Source: Sceloporus undulatus (taxonomy: Eukaryota; Chordata; Lepidosauria; Squamata; Phrynosomatidae). From it: 64,000 nt of DNA. Numbering within the stretch: position 1 is the stretch's first letter; every line of letters begins with the position of its first letter. Positions 11,990 to 23,059 of this stretch are shown piece by piece. Made by a program: the position numbers and the translations under genes. Below the pieces are notes generated by a model. It searched no databases, was not told the DNA's origin, and was given only the letters and a program-made list of their open reading frames with translations. Location of the stretch: positions 18,331,020 through 18,395,019 of the forward strand of contig NC_056528.1 in NCBI RefSeq assembly GCF_019175285.1, given 5' to 3'.

Positions 11990-12095
11990 CCTTCCAGGTG
12001 TTTTGGACTTCTGCTCCCAGCAACCCAGACCATTGGCCAAGGTGGCTGAGGCTTCTGGGAGCTGAAGTCCTATGGACTTTAAAAGGGTTCTGAAC
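11990..12095. mobile_element. hAT-type MITE fragment
   Basis: Contains ccttccaggtgttttggactt, gaggcttctgggagctgaag and ggttctgaacct, as in the 8118 family. Confidence 0.65.
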
Positions 12096-12099
12096 CTTA

Positions 12100-13580
12100 A
12101 CCCTTTAGCCACAATAGGAGAGTTTTAAAGAGGGAGCCAATGGGCTGGGACTTTACTATTTAAGGCTTCTACCTTCAGCACCTAAAATTTTCCTAATTCA
12201 AAAGCACAGAGGCTTCTTCAGTAATTCAGTGTTCTCTGCCTAACAAAGTGATGAAGGACATCCTAAACCTCAATCAAAGGAAGTATCTTTTTTGTGTTGC
12301 TAATATCATTTACGTTTTATTTCTTGAAGATGCTTTGTCTCCCAGTACCACACAACCACAACCAGCCTGCCTGCATAGAGATCCCCCCCCCGCATACCAG
12401 TTAAACTCAGAACAACACCAACAACATCTTGACAAAAGGTAGGCTTGTGACTAACATCTTTGCATTTTTCTTTCTCCTGTATGATGTTCAACACCTTTGC
12501 CTGCTGAAGAAGCCAGTGGAGCTTAGAAAGCCTGCAACATGCACTTTTGGCATTTTCATTGGCCGCTTAAAGGTATTGCTATGGATTTTGAAACATTCCT
12601 GATGTTGAAAATGTTGGCCTGGAAGCAGAGGGGCACTGCTAGGAGAGAAGATGATCCTTTGTGGATTTCCAAGCCAGAACAGTTTTGACAAGAACCAACA
12701 CTTTCAGACTCACTAATAGCCAAGAAGTTGCCACCAAAAATTAATCTTTGGTGAAACGCTTGGAGCACTTCAGAACAGTTTGGACCAGAGTTTGCACCCA
12801 CCCTGCAAACAAATATATCCATTTTAATCTGTCAGACTTTTGAGGTCACCCAAGTGACATGTTGTCCTAAATTGTCACTGTCACAACCATTTTGATGAGA
12901 TCGCCGGGAAAAAGAAAATGCCTGCCTGTCATGTCAGAACGGAAGACTCCATCTCGTTTCCCCAACAACTCCTTCAGCTCAACAAAAATGCATCCAGACA
13001 TCTGCTACAAACTGAGAAGAAGAAGAAGAAAACCTGATCTATTTCTGGGAAGATGAAAGGACTGGTCATTTGCAAAAATAGAATCGTAGAATATTGGGAA
13101 AGGGGGTGCTATAAAGTGTACCCACCTCTTATAATTCAATTTGAGGTGGTGCAGGGGGAAGAGGAAAGAGACAAGTTATAAAAGAGCACAAGAAGATCAA
13201 CAGTTTTCCAGTATTTCCCCTTCTCTGCCACACACACTTTTGTAAATTATCCCTTGCGACGGTGACTCTGATTCACTTCACTTCAAAAAGAGTTGCCATC
13301 TCTCTGGAAGAGACATAACAATATTAGAAACATGGTTTGTTTAGCTGCTCTCATTTGCAGCAGGAGAGATGGGCAGAGTATATTAGCAGAGTGTTTCATA
13401 AAAGCAAGCCAGTATGGGAAAGGTTTTTTTCCTCTAAGGAAGATTCCCCACCCTGCAAAGCAAGCAAGCAAGCAAACAAATAGACTTTGAGATAAAACAG
13501 AAAGAAACTCATTCAGTGGATGGGACCATCGTGTTGGCAATGGTCTCCATGTTGCATTACAGGGCTAAGCATTCTAGTCC
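12100..13580. other. Intergenic, no feature recognised
   Basis: Unique-looking sequence on both strands. Open frames are short and lack motifs. Confidence 0.45.
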
Positions 13581-13588
13581 TGATATTC

Positions 13589-14018
13589 AGAGGTGTTCAG
13601 AGGAGGGTGGCCAAAATGGTGAAAGGTCTGGAAACCTGTGAGGAGAGGCTTAGGGAGCTGGGTATGTTTAACTTGGAGAAGAGAAGGTTAAGGGGTAACA
13701 TGATAACCATGTTTAAATATTTGAAGGGATGGCACATTGAGGAGGGAGCAAGCATGTTTACTGCTGCTCCAAATACAAGGACATGGAGCAATGGATGCAA
13801 ACTACAGGACAAGAGATTCCACCTCAACATTAGGAAGAACTTCCTGATGGTAAGAGCTGTTTGACATTGAAAGATGATGCTTCAGAGAGCGGTGGAGTCT
13901 CCTTCTTTGGAGGTTTTTAAATGGCCACCTGTTGCGGGTGTTTTGACTGTGTTTTCCTGCATGGCAAGGGGTTGGACTGGATGGACTTGGGATACCTTCC
14001 AACTTTATGCTTCTACGT
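13589..14018 (+). mobile_element. CR1 LINE 3' region
   Basis: Reads from ttcagaggagggtggccaaa through ggtatgtttaacttggagaa, ccacctcaacattaggaaga and ggggttggactggatggact, ending ccttccaact. A short, 5'-truncated copy. Confidence 0.88.
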
Positions 14019-14019
14019 T

Positions 14020-15525
14020 TGTAAGAAACAAACAAAGAACAACAACCACCAAGGCATGTTTCACATACAACCTTTCAGAGAGCATTCAGCTCCAAGGGAT
14101 TTAGTCATTCCTATTAGCGAGCCCACTGAAATTCATTGGACGTACATTAGTCATTTCAAGAGGTCAACTCTAAGTCAATGCCCACCTTGATAAAAATAAA
14201 AGAACTGAGAACAAGCATCAAACGGCAGTGTCTGCAGTTGAATTGGGAGCTCTGCAAAACGCTGCTCTCTGAAGTTCAGGGCACGTGAGCTGTGGGTGGA
14301 TGGGTACATTTCCATCTGGCAAAGGAAAAGCTCAGAATCGAGGATTCAACAAGCAAACCGACAGTACCAAAACTGCATCTCGGGGCACACCGATATGCTC
14401 TGAGGAATAAAAGTCAAATAATTAAAGGCGGATCTGAGCGCAAAGCACCTATGGAGTAGGATGACCTGTCTGTGAGATTTGCTGCCCTGGGCATGCCTTC
14501 TCCAAAGAGTTACCCGTATCTTGCTGGAGGAAGAAAGGAAAGGAATTCTGCTTCATCAGAGCACTGACTGCAAGGATGCAACTGGATCCTTCAGTCACTC
14601 CTGATAAGGCTGTTTTAACAACCTCCAAGGAGTCTGCCTGTTGCATCTCTGCTGCATGACTCTGCTTGCTCCATTTGATCAGGCCAGCAAGACACAAAAA
14701 GGAATATGGCCTCTGGGAGGAGGTCACGCTTCCTCCCACAAACAGCAAGAACAATTCATTTCCTCAATGGAAACTTTCCCGCCCAACTCAGCTGGACAAG
14801 CATTGGAGCAGTCAGAATCCAAAAGCCTATTTCATCTTTGGGTTGCTACCATTTATTTAAACAACACAACAGTATCTACTTACAATCCACACTCAGCTGA
14901 GATAAAACCTTGGCCAGAAAAAAATGCGATCAGTCCTATGCTTGCTTTCTTCTCCCAATTTTTCTCCCCTGAAGTCAGAAACAAGCAGCAATATCTGCCA
15001 GGAACGCTAAAAGGGCTATTCTCATATAAAATACCCAGGGCAACCTGTTTCCAAGTGCCTGCTCCTGTTTCCAAATCTGCCAAATACCTGCATGCAAAGA
15101 AGTGAACGCTTTAATTAAAGCTGCGTGGCTTCAGCTTGCTTTAATAATCGGCATCGCGGGTACCATCCAGCCTCAGAAGCTCATTTCAGAATAGCTCCTT
15201 CAATCTTTTAAAAGTGTTTTTGAGAAGCTATAGAGATGGGGACAAATGAACTTTGGGGTCTGAATGCCCACAGCTTCCACCTACTCAGCAACATTTTGTA
15301 GCAAAGACCAGTTGGAGTCTGGGTACAAAATCCTTATCCCGAGATTGTCTTTACAAGGTGCCGTTCTTCTATAGGCTTGCTGCTTAGTTTGTAGTGGTAA
15401 ACAGCATCATTTATGTCTGTCTGTTTGGTAACCAGAAGCAGAGATGGCAGTTTCCAAATTCTTCTCAGCTGCTCCACCGGTTCCATCTTGGCTCCCAAAG
15501 ATTCTGCCCCCGTTTCTCTAAATCA
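14020..15525. other. Intergenic, no feature recognised
   Basis: A 154-codon open frame starts at 14641 (+) but has no recognisable domain, and other frames overlap it on both strands; most likely chance. No repeats recognised. Confidence 0.4.
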
Positions 15526-15527
15526 GG

Positions 15528-15640
15528 GATCGGAAATCTCTGGTTCTCCAGATGTTGTTGGACTGCAATGTCCAGCAGCCTTCATTCCTGAATGAAGGAG
15601 GTGGCTACTGCTGGGAGTTGCAGTCCAAGAACATATGAAG
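15528..15640. mobile_element. Dispersed MITE-like repeat (family C)
   Basis: Inverted words ctccagatgttgttggactg and gctgggagttgcagtccaag lie around a short centre. Related copies are at 16452-16560 and 19858-19960. Confidence 0.65.
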
Positions 15641-15711
15641 GGACATATGTTCTGAAGAACAAGAGGTGGCTGTGTGATCAACAAGTATAACCAAATTTGG
15701 GAGTTGTACAA

Positions 15712-15955
15712 CATCTTCATTGTGCATGTGTGTGCCTTCATGTTGCCTGTCGACTCCATGAATTTTATAGGTTTTTCTTAGGCAAGGAATACTCAGAAGT
15801 GGTTTTGCCAGTTCCCCCCACTAAAATATATTACATAGTACCTGGTATTCACTGGTGGTCTCCCATCCAATCACTAAGCAGGCCTGACCCTACTTAGCTT
15901 CCAAGACCAGATAGGATCCAGCACCTTTATGGTATTTAAGCCCTTGGAACACTGA
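15712..15955 (-). mobile_element. SINE with 5S rRNA-derived head
   Basis: On the minus strand the head matches the 5S rRNA internal region (cttagcttccaagaccagat is the complement of the 5S box A to C area) and is preceded in + coordinates by a tail containing ttttcttaggcaaggaatac. Other copies are at 26150, 32966 and 47450. Confidence 0.8.
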
Positions 15956-15981
15956 AATAACTCTAACAATTCAAGTATTAG

Positions 15982-16205
15982 AGAGCCAACATGGTGCAGT
16001 GATTTGTTACATTTGGACTCCAGGAGAGTAGGGTTCAGCTATGGAAGTCCACTGAGTGCCCTGGGGCAAGTCACACACTCTCAGCCTCAGGGGACAGCAA
16101 TGGCAACCCCCCTCTGAACAAATCTTGCAAAGAAAACCTCATGATATGTTTGCCGTAGATTCTCCCTAAGTCAGGAATGACTTGAAGGCACCCAACAACA
16201 ACAAA
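15982..16205 (+). mobile_element. Sauria-type SINE
   Basis: Head gagccaacatggtgcagtga, body gcaagtcacacactctcagc, tail gacttgaaggcacccaacaa. Confidence 0.82.
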
Positions 16206-16451
16206 AATGTATTACATAAAACTATGATGAAATTTGGTTCCACCCCGTCTTGGTTCAGAAAACCAGCATTTTTGGATGTCAGAAGTTGACAGCCATTAGG
16301 AACCAACCAGGACTGCATTCCTAAGAGATCTTGAGCCATAATTTGAGGAATTAGCACTAGCAGATTCAAGAGGAAGGAGGAAGATGCAAGGAAGCCAAGC
16401 TCTAAACAGGGACAGGCTGCAGGAGGGGATGGAAACCAGAAGTGGGAATCA

Positions 16452-16560
16452 TGGGATGCCCCAGATGTTGTTGCATTGCAACTCTGAGCAGCCCTAGCTA
16501 GCATGGCTAATGAAATTCTGGGAGCTGCAGTCCAAGAACATTTGGAGGGTTGCACGATCC
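16452..16560. mobile_element. Dispersed MITE-like repeat (family C)
   Basis: Contains cccagatgttgttgcattgc and ctgggagctgcagtccaaga, inverted relative to each other. Confidence 0.6.
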
Positions 16561-16561
16561 C

Positions 16562-17148
16562 CATTGCTTGTGGAAAAGCTTGCCTTAGTTAATGCAAGAT
16601 AATGCAACTCAAAAACTAGACCTGGGAAAGGAAGTGGTTTGATACAACTGCCACTGACTACCTTCCAATAAAACTCCCAAATGTTGCTTGATAATCCTCA
16701 CCATCATTGGAATACATTTTCAGGCTTGCGTCTTGCAAGCGTTAAAGCCCCCCAATGCGTTCTCACCTCTGTACAAAGAGATTTGCCTTTGTCTGCCACT
16801 GAGTCGGCTGCCAATCTATTCAACTGCATGCCCTCAGCTTCAGTGGCGGTGATATGAAAAGGGAGAGAAAGTTCCCCCAAAGGCCACTGCTATGTTCTTT
16901 GTAATTCGACGATGCACCTGTACAGAAATATTTCTTTGCCCTGAGTGTCTGGAGAGGTGCAATGTTCCTGATGTTATTCGACTGATTATCTGGGAGGCTG
17001 TGCCTTCCAGGGAAATCTTTGGCATGGAGAAAGACTGCATTTCGGGGTCTTTCTGCAAAGCAGCAGCATTGTGTCTTGTGAAGGAGAGGTTTCTGGTGGT
17101 GGTGGGTTTTTGCAGTTGAGAAAAACGATCTGCAAGTCTCCACTGACA
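16562..17148. other. Intergenic, no feature recognised
   Basis: Unique-looking. A 147-codon minus-strand frame at 16820-17263 runs into the tandem array and has no known motif. Confidence 0.4.
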
Positions 17149-17149
17149 T

Positions 17150-18400
17150 AGGTTGTTTACCTGGTGATTCTTTTTCGGCCCTTGTGATAGTGATGCCTGA
17201 AGAGAGGGGCCTTTCCAGCCTCATCCTCCAAATATTTATGCTCCATGGTGCTTCTATGTCCAAAATCTATCTACCTGTTGGCGTATTTATTTTAGCCCTT
17301 GTGGTAGCAGTGCCTGAACACAGGCACCTTTCCAGCCTTACCCTGACCCCAAATCTCTATTCCCTATGGACCTTGAATATCCAGGAGTTGTCTACCTGCT
17401 GTTGATTCTTTTTCGGCCCTCGTGACAGTGATGCCCAAAAACAGGCAGCTTTCCAGCCTCATCCCTTCTCCAAGTCTCCAGGTCCAGAAGCTGTCTACCA
17501 ACTGGTGGTTCTTTTTCAGCCCATGTGGTTGTGATGCCTGAAGACAGTCTGCTTTCCAGCCTCATCCCCATTTCTCTATTCCTTATGGAACTTCCATGTC
17601 CAGAAGCTGTCTACATGTTGGTGATTCTTTTCCATCCCTTGTGGTTGTGACACCCAAAGACAGGCACCTTTCCAACCTCATCCCTTTGCCAAGTCTCTAT
17701 GGAGCCTCCATATCCAGAAGCTGTCTACCCCCTGGTGCTTTATTTTCAGCCCTTGCAACAGTGATGCCCAAAGAGAGGCTGCCTCATCCTCACTCCTCCC
17801 ACATCATTATTGCCTATGAAACCTCCAAGTCCAGAAGTTGTCTACCTGCAAGTGATTCTTTTTCAGCCCTCCTGGTCCTGATGCCTGGAGACTGGCTGCT
17901 TTCCAGCCTTGTTTCCACACCTCCCACACCTTTATGGACATTCCATGTCCAGAAGCTATCTACTTCTCTTCTTTATTCTTTTTAAGCCTTTGTGGTCCTT
18001 ATGCCTGAAGAGAGTCTGCTTTCCAACTCCTCCCACATCTCTATTTCCTATTGAACCTCATGTCCAGAAGTTGTCTACCTGCAGGTGATTGCTTTTCAGC
18101 CCTTGAGGTCATGATGCTTGAAGAGAGGTCACTTTTCAGCCTCATTTCCACTCCTCCAACCTCTATGCTGTATAGAGCCTTCATGTCCAGAAGCTGTCTA
18201 CCTGATTATTTTTCAGCCCTTAAGGTCATGATCCCCAAAGAGAGGCTGCTTCCCAGCCTCATCCCCACTCCTCCCATACCTCTATGCCCCATGGATCCTC
18301 CATGTCCAGAAGCTGTCTACATATGCTGGTGATTCTTTTTTCAGCCCTTGTGACCATGAAGCCTGAGGACAGGTAACTTGCCAGCTTTGGTCCAACTCCC
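17150..18400. repeat. Minisatellite, unit about 116 bp, about 10 copies
   Basis: The word ccagaagctgtctac or a close variant recurs at 17260, 17381, 17483, 17600, 17714, 17831, 17949, 18064, 18187 and 18305 (spacing 102-123). Each unit also holds tttttcagcccttgtggt, gatgcctgaagagaggc and tttccagcctcatcccc. Open frames here (repeated SRSCLP) are periodic by-products; no start or splice context supports a protein. Confidence 0.92.
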
Positions 18401-18584
18401 TAGACCTCCCTTTTCTCTCTTGCCCTGCAGCACAAAACCGTGGAACAAAACTGGTGCAACTGGGACAGAAGTGGGAAGAGTTGCTTAAAGGGAGACCAGA
18501 ACTCCAGAGATGGCTGGAGGACTGAGGAAGGAGGAGACAGGGTTGGGAAGGAGAGGCAACCATGAACAACTGTAGGAAAGAACC

Positions 18585-18842
18585 TCCCCAAAGAAGATTC
18601 CCCAAAAGAAGACCCCCCCAAAAAAGATTCCCCAAAGAAGATTCCCCCAAGAGAACACTCCAAAAAAGAAGATTCTCCCAAAAGAAGACCCCCAAAAGAA
18701 GACTCCCAGAAGAAGATTCACCAAAATAACATCCCTAATAGAAGATTCCTCAAATGAAGACCCCCAAAAGAAGACCCAAAAGGAAGACCCCACCAAAAAA
18801 AAAGACCCCAAAAGAAATTCTTCCTGCCACAAGAAGACATTC
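18585..18842. repeat. Short-period tandem repeat (ccccaaaagaaga-like)
   Basis: About 20 imperfect units of 11-18 bases with the core ccccaaa(a)gaaga. The strands are strongly asymmetric (A and C versus T and G). Minus-strand Gly/Phe/Trp-rich frames come from the repeat. Confidence 0.9.
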
Positions 18843-18849
18843 AATCCTT

Positions 18850-19600
18850 CACACCCCTCTTCTTATCTTACCTTGAAGGCCTGGAATGATGCTCTCAGGG
18901 TCCCTGTTCTCCTCCTCCTGGCCTTGCCTCCAGGATGGTGGTGGGATGGAGAAGAAGCCTCCAAAGATGGTGGTGGTGGTGGGACTATTTCGGGGTGGGA
19001 GGGGGCTGCAGAAGCAACCCTCCCAAGGAGGAGGAGGAGGGGGTGGCGAGTTGGATCCCTCAGGGTCCCCTATGGGCTCTTCACAGGACGAGAAAAGAAA
19101 GAGGTGAAGAGGAGGAGAGGAGGAGGAGGAGGGAGCTAGCGATGCCTTGGCCAGCCCATGGATGGAGGGTCTGAGGATGGAAGGGGGGGGGGGATGGAAA
19201 GACCCCCGACCCACCTCCTCTGATGCTTCAGCTGAAGGAGGGATGGAGAGGCAGAGCAAGCTGGAGCAAGGATGGAAAGGCAGAGCAAGCCTCCTCCTCC
19301 TCCTTTGCTTGCAAGGCTGCTGCTGGAGAGATGCTCAGCCCTGCGCTTTGCAGCTGCATCTCCGCCTCCTCCTGGCTGCCCTGGGAGGCGCGTGCACAGG
19401 AGGCGCCCCCCCGAGGCGGAGGGGAAGGGGACGCGCTCGCGGGGACGCGCCAGGCTGCAGCTTGGCTTCCAGAGCCAAAGGCATCTACTTGGTTGCTGCT
19501 ACTGCAGTTGCTGGAGAAAGGGGAGGCCAAGGGTGACGTTGCAGGTGGTCCTCCTTCTCCTCCTCCTGGGCTCTAAGGAGGTGACCTAGGATTGGTGTCA
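18850..19600. promoter_or_regulatory. GC- and CpG-rich region, candidate CpG-island promoter
   Basis: The most GC-rich part of the window. CpGs cluster at 19380-19460 (gaggcgcc, gacgcgctcgcggggacgcg). Purine-rich GGA/GAG tracts flank it. In mammals FAM163B lies upstream of DBH on the opposite strand, so this could be its 5' end, but I see no FAM163B coding exon. A derepressed GC-rich repeat is also possible. Confidence 0.4.
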
Positions 19601-19604
19601 CCCA

Positions 19605-20660
19605 GTGCAGTCCCAAATAGTGTCACCCCCCACCCTCAATGACCTCCTCCTCCCATTTCACACCATACAGAATCCTTAGCAATGGATCATATGTTGGAAA
19701 TGTCATGGACTGATGTGTGAAAGGATTGACTCCTGTGGATCTTTCTGGGTGGGCAGAAAGATTCATGTAACACTGGTCCTTCAAAGCGATTTAGATCCCA
19801 GACCAATTACAACTTTAAAGCAGGGTGGGTCTCACAATATATTGTAAAGAAAAAATGTGGCCCTCCAGATGTTGTTGAGCTACGGTCCCATCAGCCCTTC
19901 TGTCCAGCCTATGGTAAGGAATGCTGGGAGTTGGAGTCCAACAACATCTGGACTCCCACTCAATCTATAAAATAGCAAACTAAAGAAAGTGCCATTCATA
20001 TGCTGGTCTCCTGAATGGGGATAAACAGCTCTGGAAAGAGGCCTGTAGATGCACAAGCAAGAAAGCTGAAAGGTATGGGATCTCTAATGTGATCTTTGTT
20101 GAACTCTGTTGTTTTGGGACGGTGAATCAATGTTGTGTTTTAAAGGAGCTACTCTGGGTTTAATGAAACAGTTTACTGGAGCTGTCCAAAGTGCTTAACC
20201 CTCTTCTTATAACAAGTTCAGCACCTTGGATGCGTCCCATAAATACTTTGTCAAACCTGATGCTGTTCCTGTAAAACCCTGCATGGATTCACGACTCTGA
20301 AGCAATAAAGCCACGAGGCATGAATCCTATTTGTTAGGGCCAACGAGACTCATTGAATCAATGGCATTTACCTAGCGGTTGATGCACCAGTCAATAATTG
20401 ATGTGATAGGTTTATTTAATTAATAGAATTAAGGCCTATAGACACACTAAGGTTTTTTTTTAGAAGAGGAATCAAAACGTTATGATGGTTGTGTGTCAGG
20501 CAGTGCATTTTGATTTTTCTTTTTGGAAAGGAAAAGGTCTTACACCTAAACTGTGTAGAATTCTAAAGGTCCAAAAATGAAAGCACCAATTTACCCCACA
20601 AATGTTTGACATCCTTGGCTCCTGGGCTATTGGCCTACTAGTTTTTTGTTTTGGGAGCAA
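19605..20660. other. Intergenic with small dispersed repeats
   Basis: A family C repeat lies at 19858-19960 (ctccagatgttgttgagcta). A ggagctgtccaaagtgctta repeat lies at 20168-20250. An attcaatg/cattgaat type repeat lies at 20330-20410. No gene. Confidence 0.5.
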
Positions 20661-20663
20661 CTT

Positions 20664-21120
20664 CATAGAATCATAGAGTTGGAAGAGACCCCAAGGACCA
20701 CCCAGTCCAACCCCCCTGACATGCAGGAACTCTCTATCAAAACATCCCCGACAGATGGCCATCCAGCCTCTGTTTAAAGACCTCCAAAGAAGGAGACTCC
20801 ATCACTGTCTGAAGGAGTGTGTTCCACTGTTGAACAGCCCTTACTGTCAGGAGGTTCCTCCTGATGTTGAGGTGGAATCTCCTTCTGCAGTTTGCATCCA
20901 TTGATCCGTGTTCTAGTCTCTGGAGCAGCAGAAAACAAGCTTGCTCCCTCCTCCATGTGACACCCCTTTAGATACTTAAACAGAGCTATCATATCTCTTA
21001 ACCATCTCTTCTCCAGGCTAAACATACCAAGCTCCCTAAGCCTTTCCTAAACCATAAGGCAGACCCTTCATTCACCATTTTATTGGCCCTCCTCTGGACA
21101 GGCTCCAACGTGTCAACACC
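20664..21120 (-). mobile_element. CR1 LINE 3' end
   Basis: The terminus at the left is catagaatcatagagttgga, the complement of the CR1 attctatgattctatg tail. The body includes gaaggagactccatcactgt and ctaaacataccaagctccct, ending with cctctggacaggctccaacg. The longest CR1 copy in the window. Confidence 0.9.
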
Positions 21121-21127
21121 CTTTTGA

Positions 21128-21355
21128 CCAATTTTGAAGTCATTTTTGACTTTTGGTGACCCTAAGGTGACCATATCATAGGGTTTTCTTGGCAGGTTTC
21201 TTCAGAGGTTGTTTGCCATTGCCTTCCTCTGAGGCTGAGAGTGTGTGACTTGCCCATGATCATCCAGTGGATCTTATGGGCAAGCTAGGAATTGAACCCT
21301 GATCTCCAGAGTCATAGTCCAACTCTCAAGTCCACTACATCATGCATGCTCTCTT
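21128..21355 (-). mobile_element. Sauria-type SINE
   Basis: Tail at the left (gaagtcatttttgacttttg, tgaccctaaggtgaccatat), head at the right (ccagagtcatagtccaactc). A second, truncated head-half copy of the same family is at about 21410-21505. Confidence 0.82.
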
Positions 21356-21509
21356 TACGGAACCAAAAAGGACAAGAAAGTCTCTTTACGGAACCAAAAG
21401 TGACATGTTTGAGACCTTTTAAGTCATCCAGTGGGTTTTTATGCTCAAGCAGGGGGTTGAACCAGAGTCATAGTCCAATGCTCAATCCACCACACCATGC
21501 TATTCCTCA

Positions 21510-22255
21510 TGCTAACGCATACAAAATAACTCCTCGCATTCAGAAAACGAGTAGCTCAAGGAGACTGCAAGACCTCAGCCTATCCTGAAGGTGCTAATTT
21601 TCTACATATAGGAGAAGTTTTCTCCCCCTAAAGACTTGAGGGACCTCCCTTTTGGTAAGAAATGTTATAGCCCAGATGCACCAGGTTGGCACCCATGTCT
21701 GTTGTTTTGTGCCAAACAGTGTGAAGTTTCCATCCACTGGCTATCGGCTTCCATGGAGAAAGGGATCAAGGCTGTATCTGTTGAAACAGGGAGAATTTTA
21801 AGTTGAGGTTTAGGAAGCCAAAGAATCTGAAGCGAAATGTGGATAACCAGGGGGCTTTTTTAGATCAAAGGGCCTCTGAGAAATGTGGATTTGCGGCATA
21901 TTAAAAGATTATTCAAATGTTTCTTTAGAAAATGGTAGCTACGCAGATTTAAAGCAGAGGATTTTATTTTATATTATATTTTAAAGAAACTGTTTTAAGA
22001 TGCTCCTCTTCCTGAGAGCTTTAGCATTCGTCAAATTGTCAGGGTGGGCATGAATGCCACGATCCATCCAAGCTGGGACTGAACATGAGAAATGAGAAAT
22101 AGGCCACCCGATCAGTCTTTTCAAACTCACATTTACACATACTGATAGCCATATTTTTCTCAGGCTTCTTATGGCTGTCATAACTGTGATACCTGCTTTG
22201 AGAAAGATCCAGAAATGGTGCTTTCAAAGAAGCATTTTCAAAGCTGTTGATCTCT
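21510..22255. other. Intergenic, no feature recognised
   Basis: AT-rich, unique-looking. Confidence 0.4.
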
Positions 22256-22257
22256 TG

Positions 22258-22447
22258 GTATTTGTTGTCATTGTGTTCCTCTACATCATTTCTGCCATGT
22301 GGCAACCCTATCATGTTTTTTTCCCTGAGGCTGAGAGTGTGTGACTTGTCCAAAGCCAGCCAATGGGTTTCCATGGCCAAGTAGGGAATCAAACCCTAAT
22401 CTCCATAGTCCTAGTCCAATGCTCAAACCACTACCCATGCTGGCTCT
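22258..22447 (-). mobile_element. Sauria-type SINE, internally shortened
   Basis: Contains ccctgaggctgagagtgtgt, catggccaagtagggaatca and a head ending acccatgctggctctgac. Confidence 0.78.
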
Positions 22448-22687
22448 GACCTCTGGTATACAGCTGTTTTTTCTACTCATTCATTTATATTGACTTACAT
22501 TGAAAGATACATAAAGACTGAGGTGGAACTACCCTACCCTTTGCACTCAATCCCCCTGGATTCGCCATTTAGCCATTGCAGATCTTCCATGGACATTCAT
22601 TGGCTGGAGGAGAGCGGTTCCAATTGGATAGATAGCAGCAGGTTAACAATAGTTTTTGTACATTTTTACGGCTGTCTTTGTATGTGT

Positions 22688-22942
22688 TTCTTCCTAATGT
22701 TTAGGTGGGATCTCTTTTCCTGTAGCTTCCATCCATTGCTCCATGTCCTATTCTCTGGATCAGCAGAAAATAAGCTTGCTCCCTCCTCAATATGACATCC
22801 CTTCAAATAGTTAAACAGGGCTGTCATATCTTAACCGGCTCTTTTCCAGGCTAAACATATCCAGCTCTCTAAGTCATTCCTTATAGGGCATGGTTTCCAG
22901 ACCCTACACCATTTGAGTCGCCCTCCTTTGGACATGCTCCAG
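22688..22942 (-). mobile_element. CR1 LINE fragment (3' terminus missing)
   Basis: Begins with ttcctaatgtttaggtggga and runs through gctccctcctcaatatgaca to cctttggacatgctccagtt, where a + strand SINE tail joins it directly. Confidence 0.82.
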
Positions 22943-23055
22943 TTTGCCAATGGCAAACCTCCTCTGAACAAATCTTCCTGAGAAAATGCCAGGATAGGTT
23001 TGCCTTCAGGTTGCCATAAGTCAGAAATGACTTGAAGGCACACAACCGCCGCAAT
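22943..23055 (+). mobile_element. Sauria-type SINE tail fragment
   Basis: Contains atggcaaacctcctctgaac and gacttgaaggcacacaacc. Head missing. It abuts the CR1 fragment. Confidence 0.78.
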
Positions 23056-23059
23056 AAGT

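Noticed and set aside
14641-15105. 154-codon + strand frame
   Set aside because: No motif, several other frames overlap on both strands, and no splice or promoter context.
15840-15935. 5S rRNA gene
   Set aside because: Only the internal part resembles 5S and it is diverged and joined to a SINE tail; it is a SINE head.
17184-18332. Open frames with repeated SRSCLP/MSRSC motif suggesting a repeat protein
   Set aside because: They follow the roughly 116-base DNA repeat, break repeatedly, change frame between units, and have no start or splice context.
18282-18844. Minus-strand Gly/Phe/Trp-rich frames resembling a low-complexity structural protein
   Set aside because: They arise from the short ccccaaaagaaga tandem repeat; all three frames look alike.
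18873-19589. Overlapping frames on both strands in the GC-rich block
   Set aside because: Stop codons are scarce in GC-rich DNA. No domain, no consistent frame, and purine tracts explain the composition.
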